Shown: positions 13,146 to 24,870 of the stretch, one piece after another
Numbering within the stretch: position 1 is the first letter of the stretch
Layout of the letters: every line of letters begins with the position of its first letter
Source of the DNA: Eopsaltria australis
Lineage: Eukaryota > Chordata > Aves > Passeriformes > Petroicidae
Length of the DNA stretch: 64,000 nt
Assembly (NCBI GenBank): GCA_034509425.1
Contig: JAVTVJ010000796.1
Span: 496,001-560,000, forward strand
Reading direction: 5' to 3'
Translations under genes and position numbers: made by a program
Notes under the pieces: generated by a model
Databases searched by the model: none
Told to the model about the DNA's origin: nothing
What the model saw: the letters and a program-made list of their open reading frames with translations, nothing else

Positions 13146-14999
13146 AGCAGGCACTTAGGCGAATTTATTAACAAACCTATTTTTAACCCACAAACACATA
13201 AATCTGTAGAAGGCAGCATCTTGATAAAAGCTCAGGAATAAGAGGAAAAAAAGAGCAACAAAAGAGTGAGTGGAAAAAGCTACAGGCCAGGGACTCCCAG
13301 GAGGGGACAGGGCTCCTTTATATGTTATTTTCCATCAATTAATCCACAAAATCTAAGTGAAGACATCTGGTCCATACAGTACCAGACCTGTGCACTTCAC
13401 CACAGCAGCAAGGCCAGAGGAGGATTCCTACTGCTCACTGCTTTCCCCTTTAAGCTACTTTTCCCTCATACCTGTGTCCCTGGTCAGGATGAACCCCTGA
13501 CAATTCAGCGGGGAACAGAGTGTGTATCATCACAGGGAAAACATGTGGCCCCATTTCAACTTGGGGTACCCAAACACACTTCTGCAGGAAGATGCCACAG
13601 GGAAAACAGCCATTCCTTTAGGAGACTGTTGCTAATAACATAAAGTGCTCCTTAAACATCATTTGGATAAGCTTTGCAGACTGGCGAGAAAAGTTTGCTG
13701 GTTATTTTACAGGACTGCTAAGACTGATGGAGGTTTTCCTGTATTCTGCTGCATTCCAGCAGCAAAGCTTCCAAGCTCACACTGGAGGGGCTGTGAGGTT
13801 CCCCCACAGCAGCACATGATTCTTTGACCAGTTTTCTTTTCAGTAGCAGATTTTTGAACATCAACAGTTGGCTGCTTTTACATAGTGAGAGCCAAAAAAT
13901 CCTGGAAGCTATTCAGAGGTTACAGTCAGGTCAGGATTTTCACCAGCCGTTGTGTTTTACATGGAAAGGATTCCGTGGAATTCAGGAGAAAGGGCTTACT
14001 TGCTCCTACCTCTCCTCTTGGCTCACCTTCTCCCGCATTCCCCACTGCTCTTCTTTTACAAATAATTTGAAGATCTGGACCTTGTAACTTTTTTTTATCC
14101 TTTCAACCTTTGCTCAGCTCTTAGAACCGACTGACAGCTTGGGCAGAGGCAGGACCCAGCTGGGATCAAACATCCACTTGTACTCACTGTGACCCTCCAG
14201 CCCAGCCCAGCTTTGGGGTTGGATGTGAGAGAAGGTGCAGCTCTGATGGTGGGACATGGTGAGCAGGGAAGTGAGGGGGTGGGATCCTGCAGTGACTTTT
14301 CCCAGGATTCATTAACCTACTTCGGCACACAGCTCAGAATAGCTCACCCATTTGCATTTTAAGATCACGAAGGCAGAAGTGCTGCAAGGGTTGCTGTGGC
14401 ATCCAGGAGATGAACTAAGCCCAGATTCCCTGATCAGCCAGACAAAATGTTAACCACTAGTGCAACTAACCTCCCTAAGTTATCAACTTGCCTTTCCTTT
14501 TTTTTTTGTTGGCAAAATAAAATTTTCTTAACCTGGGGAAATAACCTAGAACATGTGGCAAAGACACCCAAGTGACAATCATCCTGTTGTCATGCAAACA
14601 TTAATGTTTTCCCATTGTACAGTTACTGGACAATGTTACTGAACAGAATTAATCTGTGTATGTTATTTTCTCCAGAATCTCTACACCTGCAACCCATAGA
14701 TCACTCAAATGAAAAACCTGCTACAGCACCTACAGAAATTCACTGAAATTTGTGATAATTTAGTTCAGCTCCTGCCCAAGGCATCCTCTTGTACCATTTA
14801 AACAAGTTCCAAAAGTAAATTAATTGATGCAAAGTTATCAACCTCATCTATCCCAATTTTCACCAACTACTATGTAGTTTTACCTATGAGGAATGGAAGA
14901 TGGAGGGGTACAGATCATCTCCATCACTGCAATATTAACCTGAATAATGCAAAACCAGCCCCCTAATTTGCAAACACAGGTAAATAATGTTATCCAAAG

Positions 15000-15507
15000 A
15001 GAGCACTGCATCCAACTCTGGGGTCCCCAAGGGACATGAAACAGCTGGGGTGAGTCCAGAGGACGTCACTGAGTTGATGACATGCTTGGAACCCCTCTGC
15101 TCTGAAACCAGGCAAGAGAGCTGGGAATGTTCAGACTGGAGAAAAGAAGGCTCCAGGGAGACCTTCGAGCCCCTTCCAGTGTCTAAAGGGGCTCCAGGAG
15201 AGTTGGAGAGGGACTGGGACAAGTGCCTGGAGTGACAGGAGAAGGCGGAATGGCTTCCCACTGCCAGAGGGCAGGGATGGATGGGACAGTGGGAAGGAAT
15301 TGTTCCTTGCACAGGTGGGGAGGCCCTGGCACAGGGTGCCCAGAGAAGCTGTGGCTGCCCCTGGATCTCTGCAAGTGTCCAAGGCCAGGTTGGACACTGG
15401 GGCTTGGAGCAACCTGGGACAGTGGAAAGTGTCCCTGACCATGGCAGGGGGTGGCACTGGGTGGTCTTTAAGATCCCTTCTAACTCAAACCATTCTGGGA
15501 TTCTCTG
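15000..15507 (+). mobile_element. CR1 3' fragment ending 66 bp from a TANC2 donor
   Basis: At about 508 bp this is the longest CR1 piece in the window. Diagnostic stretches are CTCCAGGGAGACCTTCGAGC, AGGCCCTGGCACAGGGTGCC and a terminal CAAACCATTCTGGGATTCTC. It is relatively undegraded and so probably one of the younger copies. Confidence 0.92.
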
Positions 15508-15573
15508 ACTATAAACCAACCCTTGTTAGACCAGCCCAGTGGAGGAGGAGGAGGGGTATGGCCCAGCACTCAC

Positions 15574-15760
15574 CAATGATGCCGCTGTCTCTGCTCTCCA
15601 GCGTGGATGTGGGGCTGGTGACGGCCCCATAGGTGCAGTCCTTGGCCGTGACGCTGGTGCTGACGGGCGGCAGGGTAGAGCAGGGGCTGCTGGCCGGCGG
15701 CGAGGCTGTGCTGCTGGTCAGTGTGGAGCAGGGGCTGATGCGCTGTGTCACAGCTGAGCT
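15574..15760 (-). CDS. TANC2: TANC2 internal coding exon (fourth of six)
   Basis: This 187-bp exon has the acceptor CCCATTTTGCAG ending at 15761 and a GTGAGT donor starting at 15573. It enters in phase 0 and leaves in phase 1. The frame reads [17 protein letters not shown], then a Pro/Ser/Thr-rich stretch with a second SPCSTL copy, then [17 protein letters not shown]. The repeated SPCSTL and the STLES[R/K]DSGII block are shared with TANC1, so they are old family features. More than a third of the residues are Ser or Thr, which fits a heavily phosphorylated disordered region. Skipping this exon together with the third (149+187=336 bp) would preserve the frame; skipping either alone would not. 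A CR1 fragment ends only 66 bp beyond its donor. Confidence 0.94.
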
Positions 15761-17624
15761 CTGCAAAATGGGAAGCAGGAACACATCACTCACCACAGGC
15801 ACTGCAGGAGGAAAACCTTTCTATGGCTCACACTTGAGGATTTGCTTTGTCTGGTGAGGTTAAAAAGTGCTTTACAGTTCGAAATGAAAACATCCGCTAG
15901 GCAACCCCCCATCTGTGGCAGACACTGGGCTCACTTTCTCCTTCTTGCTTCAGAGATCCGAGCTTCCCTGTTCAATAGGAGCCACAGGAAACATAAATAG
16001 TGGTATTTATCAAAAACCTGATTCCATACTTGATCAGGAGTCTTGACTGTTTTGTTAGCATTGAACAGAAAGCTTAAAAGAAAAAAACACAAATAAGCAA
16101 AAACCATGACAGCAAGGTAAATTCTGTGCCTCTGTTGAAGTGGAGAGCTCTGGGGTGGGAAGCACACAGTGTGATCTCACCTTTACTTACAGCAACAATC
16201 ATCATATCCAGGAAATCCTACAAAGAGCTCTGGGCTGTTTCCATCTGCTCAGAATCCTTGTGGGGCTGCAGTTTTTATTTTGCTCTATAAATGTTTCCTC
16301 CATTCCAGGAAAACAACAGAGATCCCTTATCTAGATACCAGATGGCCCTTCCCTGCCCAAGCATGCTTTCCCCACCAGATAAAAATTTAAACAAACCCTC
16401 ATAATATGGGGAAAAAAATGCAGCACCACAAAGAAGATGCTGTTTTAAAAGTGATTTTAAACACATCTTGGAGCACCTGCAGGGGACAAAACTGCCACGC
16501 AGGGTCAAGGGGGTTGGCAGGTGCACGTGGCTTCTTGTGTACCCAACACACCAACTTCATCACCCTTACACGGGACTTCAGAGCACCGTTTTTAAAATAA
16601 ACGGGCAATTGCAACACTTTCCTTGCACAGGACTGACCGACAGAACAGGCACCCACTCACAGGGTGGGCACTGGAGGAGCCACATCCTCAGAAAGGTCAG
16701 TCCATCGCCCCTTGAGGATGGGCAAAAAGTAAGCATTAAAAATGGGAGTGTCAGCATGTGATCCTCCCTTGAGGGTTCTGCACATCTTTAGGGCTCTGCA
16801 GCGGGAGGTGACCCCATGTCACCCTGGCTCAGAGGACAGTGCAGAGCACAGCCAGTTGTGCACCGCTGCTGTTGGCTTGAGCTGGGCTTGAGCACTTCAC
16901 TCACTGTACAATGAGCCTGGTCCCAAGGAACAACAAAGGTTCATTCCCCATCTGGAATCTGGTTAAATGAGATTTCTTTTATTCTTTGTGAGCATCTCCA
17001 TGTAACTGTGTGGCTTTGTATCCCCTTCTTTGCGACATTTGAAGGAGACCATAGAAAGCATCATACCTGCAAACTGAATAACAGGCTTGATATGTAATGC
17101 TTTTTCCTCCTCCCAATTCCATATTTGAAACCTAAAAAATGTCAGGAAGGGACTTTTTAAAAGCTGAACATGTAAAAGAGTTACTGGTGTTTTAAATTAG
17201 GAGGCAGCTACCACATGAAGCTAACCAGAAAAAACCTACTTTGTCCAAGTATCCCCATGGGTTTTGTAAATATCCTTACTCAGAGTGTAACTGCTCTGGT
17301 ACTGGAGGCAACACAGAGCATCCCTGGCAGGGGGGACGGGGCAGCCCCGTGGCCACCCCACAGCTGTGCTCTCATGCCAGAGGGAGCTGAATTGATCTCA
17401 GCTTAATTACAGAATATCCCCAACATGGATCAGTGCATCAGCAAACCAGGGACACCGCGCCAATGTCACAGTTCCACCGGCGGGTTTGTGTATTAACACA
17501 GACATCCCAACACAGCAGAAAATTAACTGTGTGAGTATTTCCATGTTCATTTATAATCTCCCTGTGATATCCATGAGGGTCCATCTCTTCTTCCAAGCAA
17601 CACACCAACAGGATAAGGCAAAAC

Positions 17625-17866
17625 TGCCTCAGGTTGGGCCAGGCAAGGTTCAGGTTGGATAACAGGGAAAATTTCTTTGCTGACAGAGTGGTCAGGCATT
17701 GGAATGGGCTGCCCAAGGCAGTGGTGGAGTCACCATCCCTGGAAGCATTCAAATAAGTAGATGTGGCACTTCATGATGTGGTTTCATGACATGGTGGGAT
17801 TCAGTCAAAGGCTGGACTTGATGATCTTGGAGGTCTTTTCCAATCTTCATATTCCAGAGTTTCTAA
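17625..17866 (+). mobile_element. CR1 3' fragment, divergent subfamily
   Basis: Contains GGTTGGGCCAGGCAAGGTTC, GGAAAATTTCTTTGCTGACA and GGACTTGATGATCTTGGAGG. It shares its layout with the copy at 29388-29862 (GTGGCACTT then GACATGGT), so the two belong to the same subfamily. Confidence 0.82.
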
Positions 17867-18591
17867 AATACCCGCAGTGTACGTGGTGGCTGCCAGCACA
17901 TGGTCATCTCTTGAAGTACCAGGGACAAACAAAGCAAGGCTCTCCTCTCTCCATCCAATTTAAAGTGCCACTGGTAAATCCCAGTTATTGTTATTTTCCA
18001 TTCTTTCACATTCTAGGCAATTACCAGTACCTCTCCTTTTTTCCCCAGTGACTTCTAGGAACTGCAGGCAGGCTGACTGCCCTGGGAATTTTGGCTCTCT
18101 AAATATTCTGGTTTCACACATTAATTAAATCACCTGTCATGAGCTTTCTCTCCCCACAAACTTCTTCCATCTCCTCATAGTGCAAGTTTTTCAGATGTCT
18201 GAATACACGACTGATTTTTCTAGATCTGCTTTTAATTTTACAAAATTATTTCTAGCTCATTCATTGTATTGGCCAAAATAAAAACTACTTGTGTGTCATA
18301 TTCAATGAAAACATTCCATTATTTTTTTCCCTTTAAAACTGATGGGGTTTATTTATTATTATTCTTAATATAACCTAATACAGAGCTCTTTTTGGCTTGC
18401 TGTTCTGTGCCACACAGATGTTTTCACTGAGCTACCCACCACAGTGGGACTATCTTCTGATTTATCACAGCTAATGGGATGCCATCAGCACACCTGAGCC
18501 ATTTAATCAGCTTTTCCCAATATTTTCTTTAACTTGCTGACAGTCCAACGAACTGCATCAAGTTTAAGGTAATATAATTGGGGAGCTTTGG

Positions 18592-18830
18592 ACAAGGAAG
18601 GCCAAGGGTATCCTGGGCTGCATATGGAAGAGTGATGCTGGCACAGGAAGGGGGTGATGCTTCTCTGCCCAGCTCTGCTCAGTTCCATGTCCTTTTTATG
18701 CTGGGGGCACCAGAACTGTACAGAGAGTTCCAGGTGGGGAATAACTCAACCCAATCTCAGCTGGCCCTGCTTGAAGCAGAAGGTTGGTTTAGATGATCTC
18801 CAGAAGTGCCTGCCAATCTTAAACTACAGG
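18592..18830 (+). mobile_element. CR1 fragment, old and internally deleted
   Basis: GGGTATCCTGGGCTGCATAT is a central CR1 block. It passes through a CTGGGGGCACCAGAACTGTA stretch to a decayed tail (GGTTTAGATGATCTCCAGAA). Confidence 0.7.
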
Positions 18831-19984
18831 ATCTATAAACTCCACCAGCTTATACATGGGATCTTCCAGAATGTAAAGCTTCATTACTATCATAAATTCT
18901 TTATTGGTGGAGTTTTTCTATGTCTTTGTTCTAACTGTCATTTTAAACAAATCCGCACTGAAACTTATCTCAGTACAAAGTAACATCCCCTAACTTTAAA
19001 ACACAGAAATCATTGCACTTTAAAGCAAATTAAAATTCAGTACAAGGACAGTACACTCATCTTCCCTCCAACTACTGTTTCATGAAATGCCAGAAGTGAT
19101 AGAAGTTCCTTTATTTGCTGTGTTATCAATGCAGCTCCTGAAGAACAAGCTCCTTGCAACTGGAAATTATGAAATAACACAGTATATCACTTTGCATTGA
19201 TTGACATGTTTTATTTTTGTATTAATATAAAAAAATGTTCCTCTGTGCGAGTTTTAAATATAAATTTCCATTGACAGAACATTCTGTATTATTATTGCTG
19301 CTGTTTCATCTGTCACATTTTCACTGAACTTTGAAAAATTACCCTGGTCTTCTAGAGCCTCAATGTCCTTTGTGCTGCTCTGGCAGACAATACAGTTAGA
19401 AAAAATTTACCAAAAAGTAGGAGAAAAAGGATTTAACCCTAAGCATTTGGAGTCTCCCATTAATGAAATCACACTTAAAAGCACAGAAAACACACTATTT
19501 TATTACAATCTGGATTAGAGAATATATCCTTGCATATATTCAAAATAAGGCAACTGGGGGGAAAGGCAACATAGAGATTGGGCAGTTTCAGTGCAAAGAA
19601 TTATTGTCCCGCCTGAAAAGGCAAAGCACGGCTGGAATAACAAGCAGCAGCTTTTGATACAAAGAATGTTTTCTTTACTCAGCTCATGTAAATTAACACA
19701 TTAAACCCCCAAAAACTGTTCTAATTTTTAGATTCAAGTGCAAACTACTGGTCAAAATCTCAATCAGATTTTAACTAATCAATGATTAATAGACAAATTT
19801 TTGCAAATCCCATAAATGTCTCACTGTGTGATTTTCAACATGACTGGAAGTAGGGTAGTGGAAGAAATTCAGTTTGGGATGGAGATCTGAAGAGGTTTTC
19901 CCAAAATTTGCTGCAATTCGGAAGCAGCTTTAGCTTGTTTGCTGAGACAGCCAGTGGGAGACGGCAGAGTGAGAGAAGAGCCCC

Positions 19985-20140
19985 AAAAATGTGACATGGT
20001 TGGGGCTGAGGTGGAGAGGCTCATGGAGAGAAGGAGAGGCTCATGGAGAAAAGGAAAGGCTGATGGAGGGAAGAAAGAGGCAATGTTGATGGAGGAGGTT
20101 AAGATGCTGGAGAGGAAGAGGAGAGGAGGCTCATGGAGAA
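19985..20140. repeat. Purine-rich degenerate repeat
   Basis: GGCTCATGGAGA recurs four times with variants (GGCTGATGGAGG, TTGATGGAGGAGG) at irregular 10-25 bp steps, in an otherwise A/G-rich stretch. The 113-codon open frame across it is a low-complexity artefact. Confidence 0.75.
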
Positions 20141-20359
20141 AGTTCCTTCAGCCTACAGAAAGGATAGCTACACTGGAACCAAGGATAGCTGCACCCTTCC
20201 ACTATCTGCAGGGCCTGGAGAGAAGACTCTCAGAAGTGGAAAGGGAAAGGACAAGCAGCTACAGTCACAGGTTCCATTGAGGAAATTTTCTACTACGTAG
20301 AAGAACAATGTTTTCCACAGCTGAAGTTGGTGAGCCCCAAAGCACGCTGTCAGGAGAGC

Positions 20360-20510
20360 CCACTGATCTCCATCAGTGGAGATCTTCAAACCCTGCCTGA
20401 CAAGCCCTGGTAACAACAGTCCCTCCCTGAAGCCACCCCTGCCTCTGAGGAATGCATGGACGGGTTGACCTCGCGAGGTCACTTCCAGCCTTGAGTATTC
20501 CAGGATTCTA
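20360..20510 (+). mobile_element. CR1 3'-tail fragment, old subfamily
   Basis: GGAGATCTTCAAACCCTGCC and GGTTGACCTCGCGAGGTCAC followed by TTCCAG match the tail of an older CR1 group. The final CCAGGATTCT is the decayed terminal repeat. Confidence 0.72.
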
Positions 20511-21055
20511 GGCAAGTGCTGACATCAGGAGACGCTTACAAAGGAAGGAAAAAAATAACTTGGTAATTGAGGAACCAGCCTGTCTTTATCTTCTCCAGAA
20601 CATGAGTAGCATTCAAAGGCCCTGGAAAACTTTTTCATGCAAAAATTAGCACACAGCCCAAGATACCAATCTATTTTAGAGGACAAGTCTCCGATATTTC
20701 TCTTTTAGATTTTTTTTTCTTTTATTTATTCTCCAAAGACATCTTTGGCTTTAGAGAAAAGATGGGATTTTAATTTTTGTCACAGGGTAACAACAAAAGG
20801 AACCATTTATAGTAGAAAGCTCTGCTTGGTTTTGAAGTATTCAGTTCAAATAGGCGGCTGTTAAAAGGACATTTTCTAGCCCAATGTGTAGTATGGTCCA
20901 TTTTAAATCCACAACTTGCTTTAAAAAATTGAATGGAAAGTGTTAAAAGTGTAACATATGTGTTAAAGGCAAAAACTTTACAAAATCACATTTCTTGGCT
21001 CTCAATTGAACTAGCTCATGCAGGAGACCAAAAACGTCTTTTGTCAGGCACATTT

Positions 21056-21421
21056 TGTCCAACCCAATCTGGCCTGGGACACTTTCAGAGATCCAGGGGC
21101 AACCACAGCTTCCCTGGGTACCCTGTGCCAGGGCCTCCCCACCCCCATACGGAGGAATTTTTTCCCAGCAGCTAACCCTGCTCTCTGGCAGTGGGAAGCC
21201 ATTCATGTCACTCCAGGCCCTTGTCCAACATCCCTCTTCAGTTCTCCTGGAGACCCTTAAGGCACTGGAAGGGGTTCTGAGCTCTCCCTGGAGCTTCTCT
21301 TCTCCAGTCTGAACTTTCCCAGCTCTCTCAGCCCAGCTCCACAGCAGAGGGGCTCCTGCACTTGGACCAACTCTGTGGCCTCCATTGGACTTGCTCCAAC
21401 AGGTCCACATCTGCTCTGTGC
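21056..21421 (-). mobile_element. CR1 3' fragment without the terminal tail
   Basis: Reverse-oriented CR1 beginning at the CCAACCCAATCTGGCCTGG level, so about 100 bp of the 3' end are missing. It continues through GGGCCTCCCCACCCC to TTCTCCAGTCTGAACTTTCC and CCTCCATTGGACTTGCTCC. Confidence 0.85.
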
Positions 21422-22266
21422 TGACGACAGGCCACTTTTCACTGACAATCTTTTTAACAAATTCAGGTTCTCTGAATTACATCTATGTTAAATATTTGAG
21501 TGATTTGTGCAGAGTCACCCAACGACCGTTAGAAGAACAGAGAATTGGAAGTGGCTGCTGAGTTTTGTGCCCTTCTGCTACGTACTGGACTATCCATCTG
21601 TCAATTTAAATACAAAAAGGGGTGGGGAGGAAAGGCCTCCTACTTTCAGCAAAACTGCAAATTGTCCATACCTGAGGAAAAGGAGGGAGAAACTCAGGTT
21701 CAGGCAGTTTCTACAAAATCTGTATCATAGCCCAAAGCTTTCCACCCAGCCAGGGATGTAACAAGCTCCATCACAATAAGGATTTTAAGATTTGCCTTCT
21801 TTATCTGTTTTCAAGCATGAAATCACCTTGTTGGGCAAATATGAGCAAGAACTGTGACTATCTGTAAAATCAGGCTATTACTATTTCCCTCTCCTTTCTG
21901 CAGAGACTGTGAGTCTTTATGTAACACTACTAAAGTACTTCTGAAATATCACAGAGAAGATGCCAGGCAAGTACAGATTATTTTGGTCACTATAATCTGA
22001 TTAGAAACACTGCCCACTCCTACATTTGCAGAAACAGAAAAACAACAGAAGCTGTCTCACATGGCTGATCCCTGAACCACGGCCTGCTGTTCTGTAAGGA
22101 TGAGTCACCGCGTGATGAGGAAATACAACCTTAACCTCAGCACCATTATTTCATCATTAGGAGACACCTGGTTGCCATGGAATTAATTAGACAATAACCA
22201 CCCTCTCCGAAACTCCACAGTGATCCCAACCCACGCCGTTCAGGATCAGGTGGGGGGGGTTCATAC

Positions 22267-22415
22267 CTGGTTCTCGTCCTGCACCTCCATGCTGTACTGC
22301 GGCCCTGGCTGAACCTCCGCGACTTTCTCTCCGAGGAGGAAGCCCAGGCGAGTCATGAGTGTGTTTGCTGCCTCATCTACAGATGGAGGGGGTCCCAGCT
22401 CCTGCTCAGTATCAC
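22267..22415 (-). CDS. TANC2: TANC2 internal coding exon (third of six)
   Basis: This 149-bp exon has the acceptor TTCTGTTTAG (ending at 22416) and a GTATGA donor starting at 22266. It enters in phase 1 and leaves in phase 0, so its loss alone would shift the frame. With the G carried from the previous exon it reads [19 protein letters not shown] and then [17 protein letters not shown], finishing with SMEVQDENQ. The TRLGFLLGE helix-like stretch is shared with TANC1 and is the one obviously amphipathic, possibly structured element in this part of the protein. It may be a binding helix, though no partner is evident from the sequence. The donor is followed on the transcript by a run of eight C residues (G8 on the plus strand at 22252-22259). 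Confidence 0.93.
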
Positions 22416-24518
22416 CTAAACAGAAGAAAACCAGATTCAGACAGGAATTGTTTACTTTGGCTGCTGCTCAGTGGTTTTACCAACATAACACCGCTACCTA
22501 TTGTGTACCCTCAGTATCCAGGTTTGCAGGTTATTCACGTCATTCAAATCTGTTTTACCATTCTATGCTGGTCATTAATTTTAGGTCATGCACCATAGAT
22601 ATATGTTTTCTCCAATGTTAACTGTTGCTTCTCCTCTCACACTGTTCGTTATTTTCTCAGCATCTCCACAGAAGCACACCTAGGCATCTTGTCCCTGTAG
22701 CAGAAGCACCAGAGTTACCAGGGAGCAAGGTTTTCTGGACCAGCACTGGAGAAGAAAATGTGTTTGCTCTCCTCCCTCACACAGAAACTGCCTCCAAGTT
22801 ACTCACAGAGAAGACAAGGCTACAAGAGCCATTTGGAAAGTGTTACAAGCTGCACAGCAATCAACCTGTGCTACTGAGTAGTTAACAGGAAAGAATAGGA
22901 CAGAAAATAAATGTGCAACTTCCACTGTCACCTGCTGTCCCCAACACACTCACAGTCATAAGGAAATCAAGTCTCTCCAGATACAATTCACCTTCTGCAC
23001 TCACCCTATGGACCATGCCACAAAGTAGTCTGCCTGCCAAGTCCCCATTAAGCCCACAAAATAGGCCAAGACCAACATTCCTAATAATTTTCCCAATTTT
23101 TTCCACCACCTATAGGGAAAGCAGCACAGACAAGCTTCCAGCTAGCAGTGCACACCGGGAAAAGGCCAGTGGCATTTCTGTATCCTTTTAATTTTATAAC
23201 AAAAGTCTGTGGAGGTTTTTGACTTGTAGTATCACACACATAATTTGGATTCCTAAAGTCAAGTTCCTCCCTGCTCACACCAGCAGCAGGGTTAAAGCCT
23301 GAAGGTCAAGTTCTTACCACATTACACTGAAGTAATACTGTGCTTAGTGCAGTTACCGGAGACTAATTAGGATTTGCAATTAGTCTACAGTTAATTATTC
23401 ATCTGATAATGTACAATCTGGAAAAGAGCCCATCTCCATTTCCCAGCTCTGTCCTGGTTTGGGCTCCTTCAGCACTCAGCCTGCACCTACAGTAAAAGGA
23501 TGCTACTTTAAATAAAATATTGCTTTTTGATAACTGTAACTGAAACCCACAGATCACGGAATCTGGGATATGTACAAAACCTCAGGAAATTTAAGCCAGT
23601 TACTTCCAGAAATTCTCATTTAACCTCACAGAGTACAGCTCATAGAAGCTTACAGCAATTTTTGGATGTCTCATCTGCACTACTGCAAATTAAAAACCCG
23701 GGAGCATCATGCAACCACGACTGTGCTCCTAAGCACCACCAGCTCTGGGAGTTGAGCATCTGGAGCTATCCTTCCACAGCAGCTTCACTGTTATGAAAAT
23801 GGATGATATAGTAGGTCCACATAAGCTGTCTAAATTATTGAATCCCCATTGTACAGCTTGAACCAACGCTGACGTGAACACGATAGATTTAAGAGAGACA
23901 AATTTAGACGGATGGCCCAATTTGCAGAACTGCTGACCACCCACAGTCAATCTGTGGGCATTTACTGGCTCTAGGAGCCCAAGCCAGAACAGAGACATTC
24001 ATGTAAAATGAAAACTATAGACACTTTAATTTCCAAGGTTGTTTCTTTCTTTTTAAAGGTAGACTTTTTTGGCAAAACCCATTCCCTGGATATGGCTCCA
24101 CAGTTTATTGTGCATTCCCCATTCTGTCTTCACAACTATGATATTATTAATAATATTCAAATGATGCTGACTTACTCAACCTAGGCAGAAAGGAACAGTT
24201 GGATCTACCTCTGCACTGCCCACCTGGGAGGATTTAGGAATGCCCAGGTGAGGCAGCTGCAGGGCACAGGGCACAGCCAGCTTCCTTTGGCTTAGTGCTG
24301 GGAACAACTCCCAACCAAAATTCACTCCTTGGAGGTTGAGTTTAACCTTGTCCAAAATGCCCCGCTTCTTTTAAACTACCCCTAACACATCTCCAAGAGG
24401 CACAAACCTGGTTTTCATCTGTAAAACACAGAAAACTACAAGCTTACCCCAGGTAATTGTGTAGGCACATTGAAGAAATAGAGGATATTAATTATGTGCT
24501 TTGATAACAGTCCTAACG

Positions 24519-24580
24519 GCAGGGCGTTGGAACCACAAAATCTTCAAGGTCCCTTCAACCCAAACCAGTCTGTGATTGTA
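24519..24580 (+). mobile_element. CR1 3'-tail fragment (left half of an inverted pair)
   Basis: About 60 bp: GGCAGGGCGTTGG, CTTCAAGGTCCCTTCAACCC and AACCAGTCTGTGATTGTA. It abuts the next CR1 tail to tail. Confidence 0.72.
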
Positions 24581-24581
24581 A

Positions 24582-24870
24582 TTCACAGAATCATGGAAAG
24601 GTCTGGCATGGGAGGGACCTTAAATCCCACCCAGTGCCACCCCCGCCATGGCAGGGACACCTTTCACTATCCCAGGTTGCTCCAAGCTCCATCCAACCTG
24701 TTCTTGGACACTTCCAGGGATAGGGCAGCCACAGCTTCTCTGGGCACCCTGTGCCAGGGTCTCACCACCCTCACAGGGAATAATTTCTTCCTCATATCTC
24801 ATCTAACTCTGACCTCCTTCAGCTTTAGGTTCTTCTGCCTTGTCTTGTCACTCCCCGTTCACTCCCTGCA
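24582..24870 (-). mobile_element. CR1 3' fragment (right half of an inverted pair)
   Basis: Starts TTCACAGAATCATGGAAAGG and continues through GGTTGCTCCAAGCTCCATCC and GGTCTCACCACCCTCACAGG to a decayed GTCTTGTCACTCCCCGTTCA. Confidence 0.88.

Larger units (their letters stand above)
6729..15573 (-). other. TANC2: TANC2 intron between fourth and fifth exons (8.8 kb)
   Basis: The intron holds CR1 fragments at about 7588-7775, 11188-11330 and 15000-15507, an AT-rich low-complexity patch (7283-7322), a 12-bp-period tandem repeat (10619-10673), the AAT/ATT microsatellite (11478-11585) and a 19-bp tandem duplication (13108-13145). The long intervals 7800-10600, 11650-13100 and 13150-14990 show only unique AT-rich sequence with no supported gene. 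Confidence 0.83.
15761..22266 (-). other. TANC2: TANC2 intron between third and fourth exons (6.5 kb)
   Basis: CR1 fragments occur at about 17625-17866, 18592-18830, 20360-20510 and 21056-21421, with a purine-rich degenerate repeat at 19985-20140. Nothing else is recognisable in 15800-17600, 18850-19980 or 21430-22250. Confidence 0.83.

Noticed and set aside
19939..20280. 113-codon Lys/Glu/Arg-rich frame that looks like a coiled coil
   Set aside because: It is a low-complexity product of the purine-rich repeat, with no splice sites in frame and no family match.
20365..20384. 8-bp inverted repeat GATCTCCA / TGGAGATC
   Set aside because: Too short to stand out in 64 kb, and partly derived from CR1 tail sequence.
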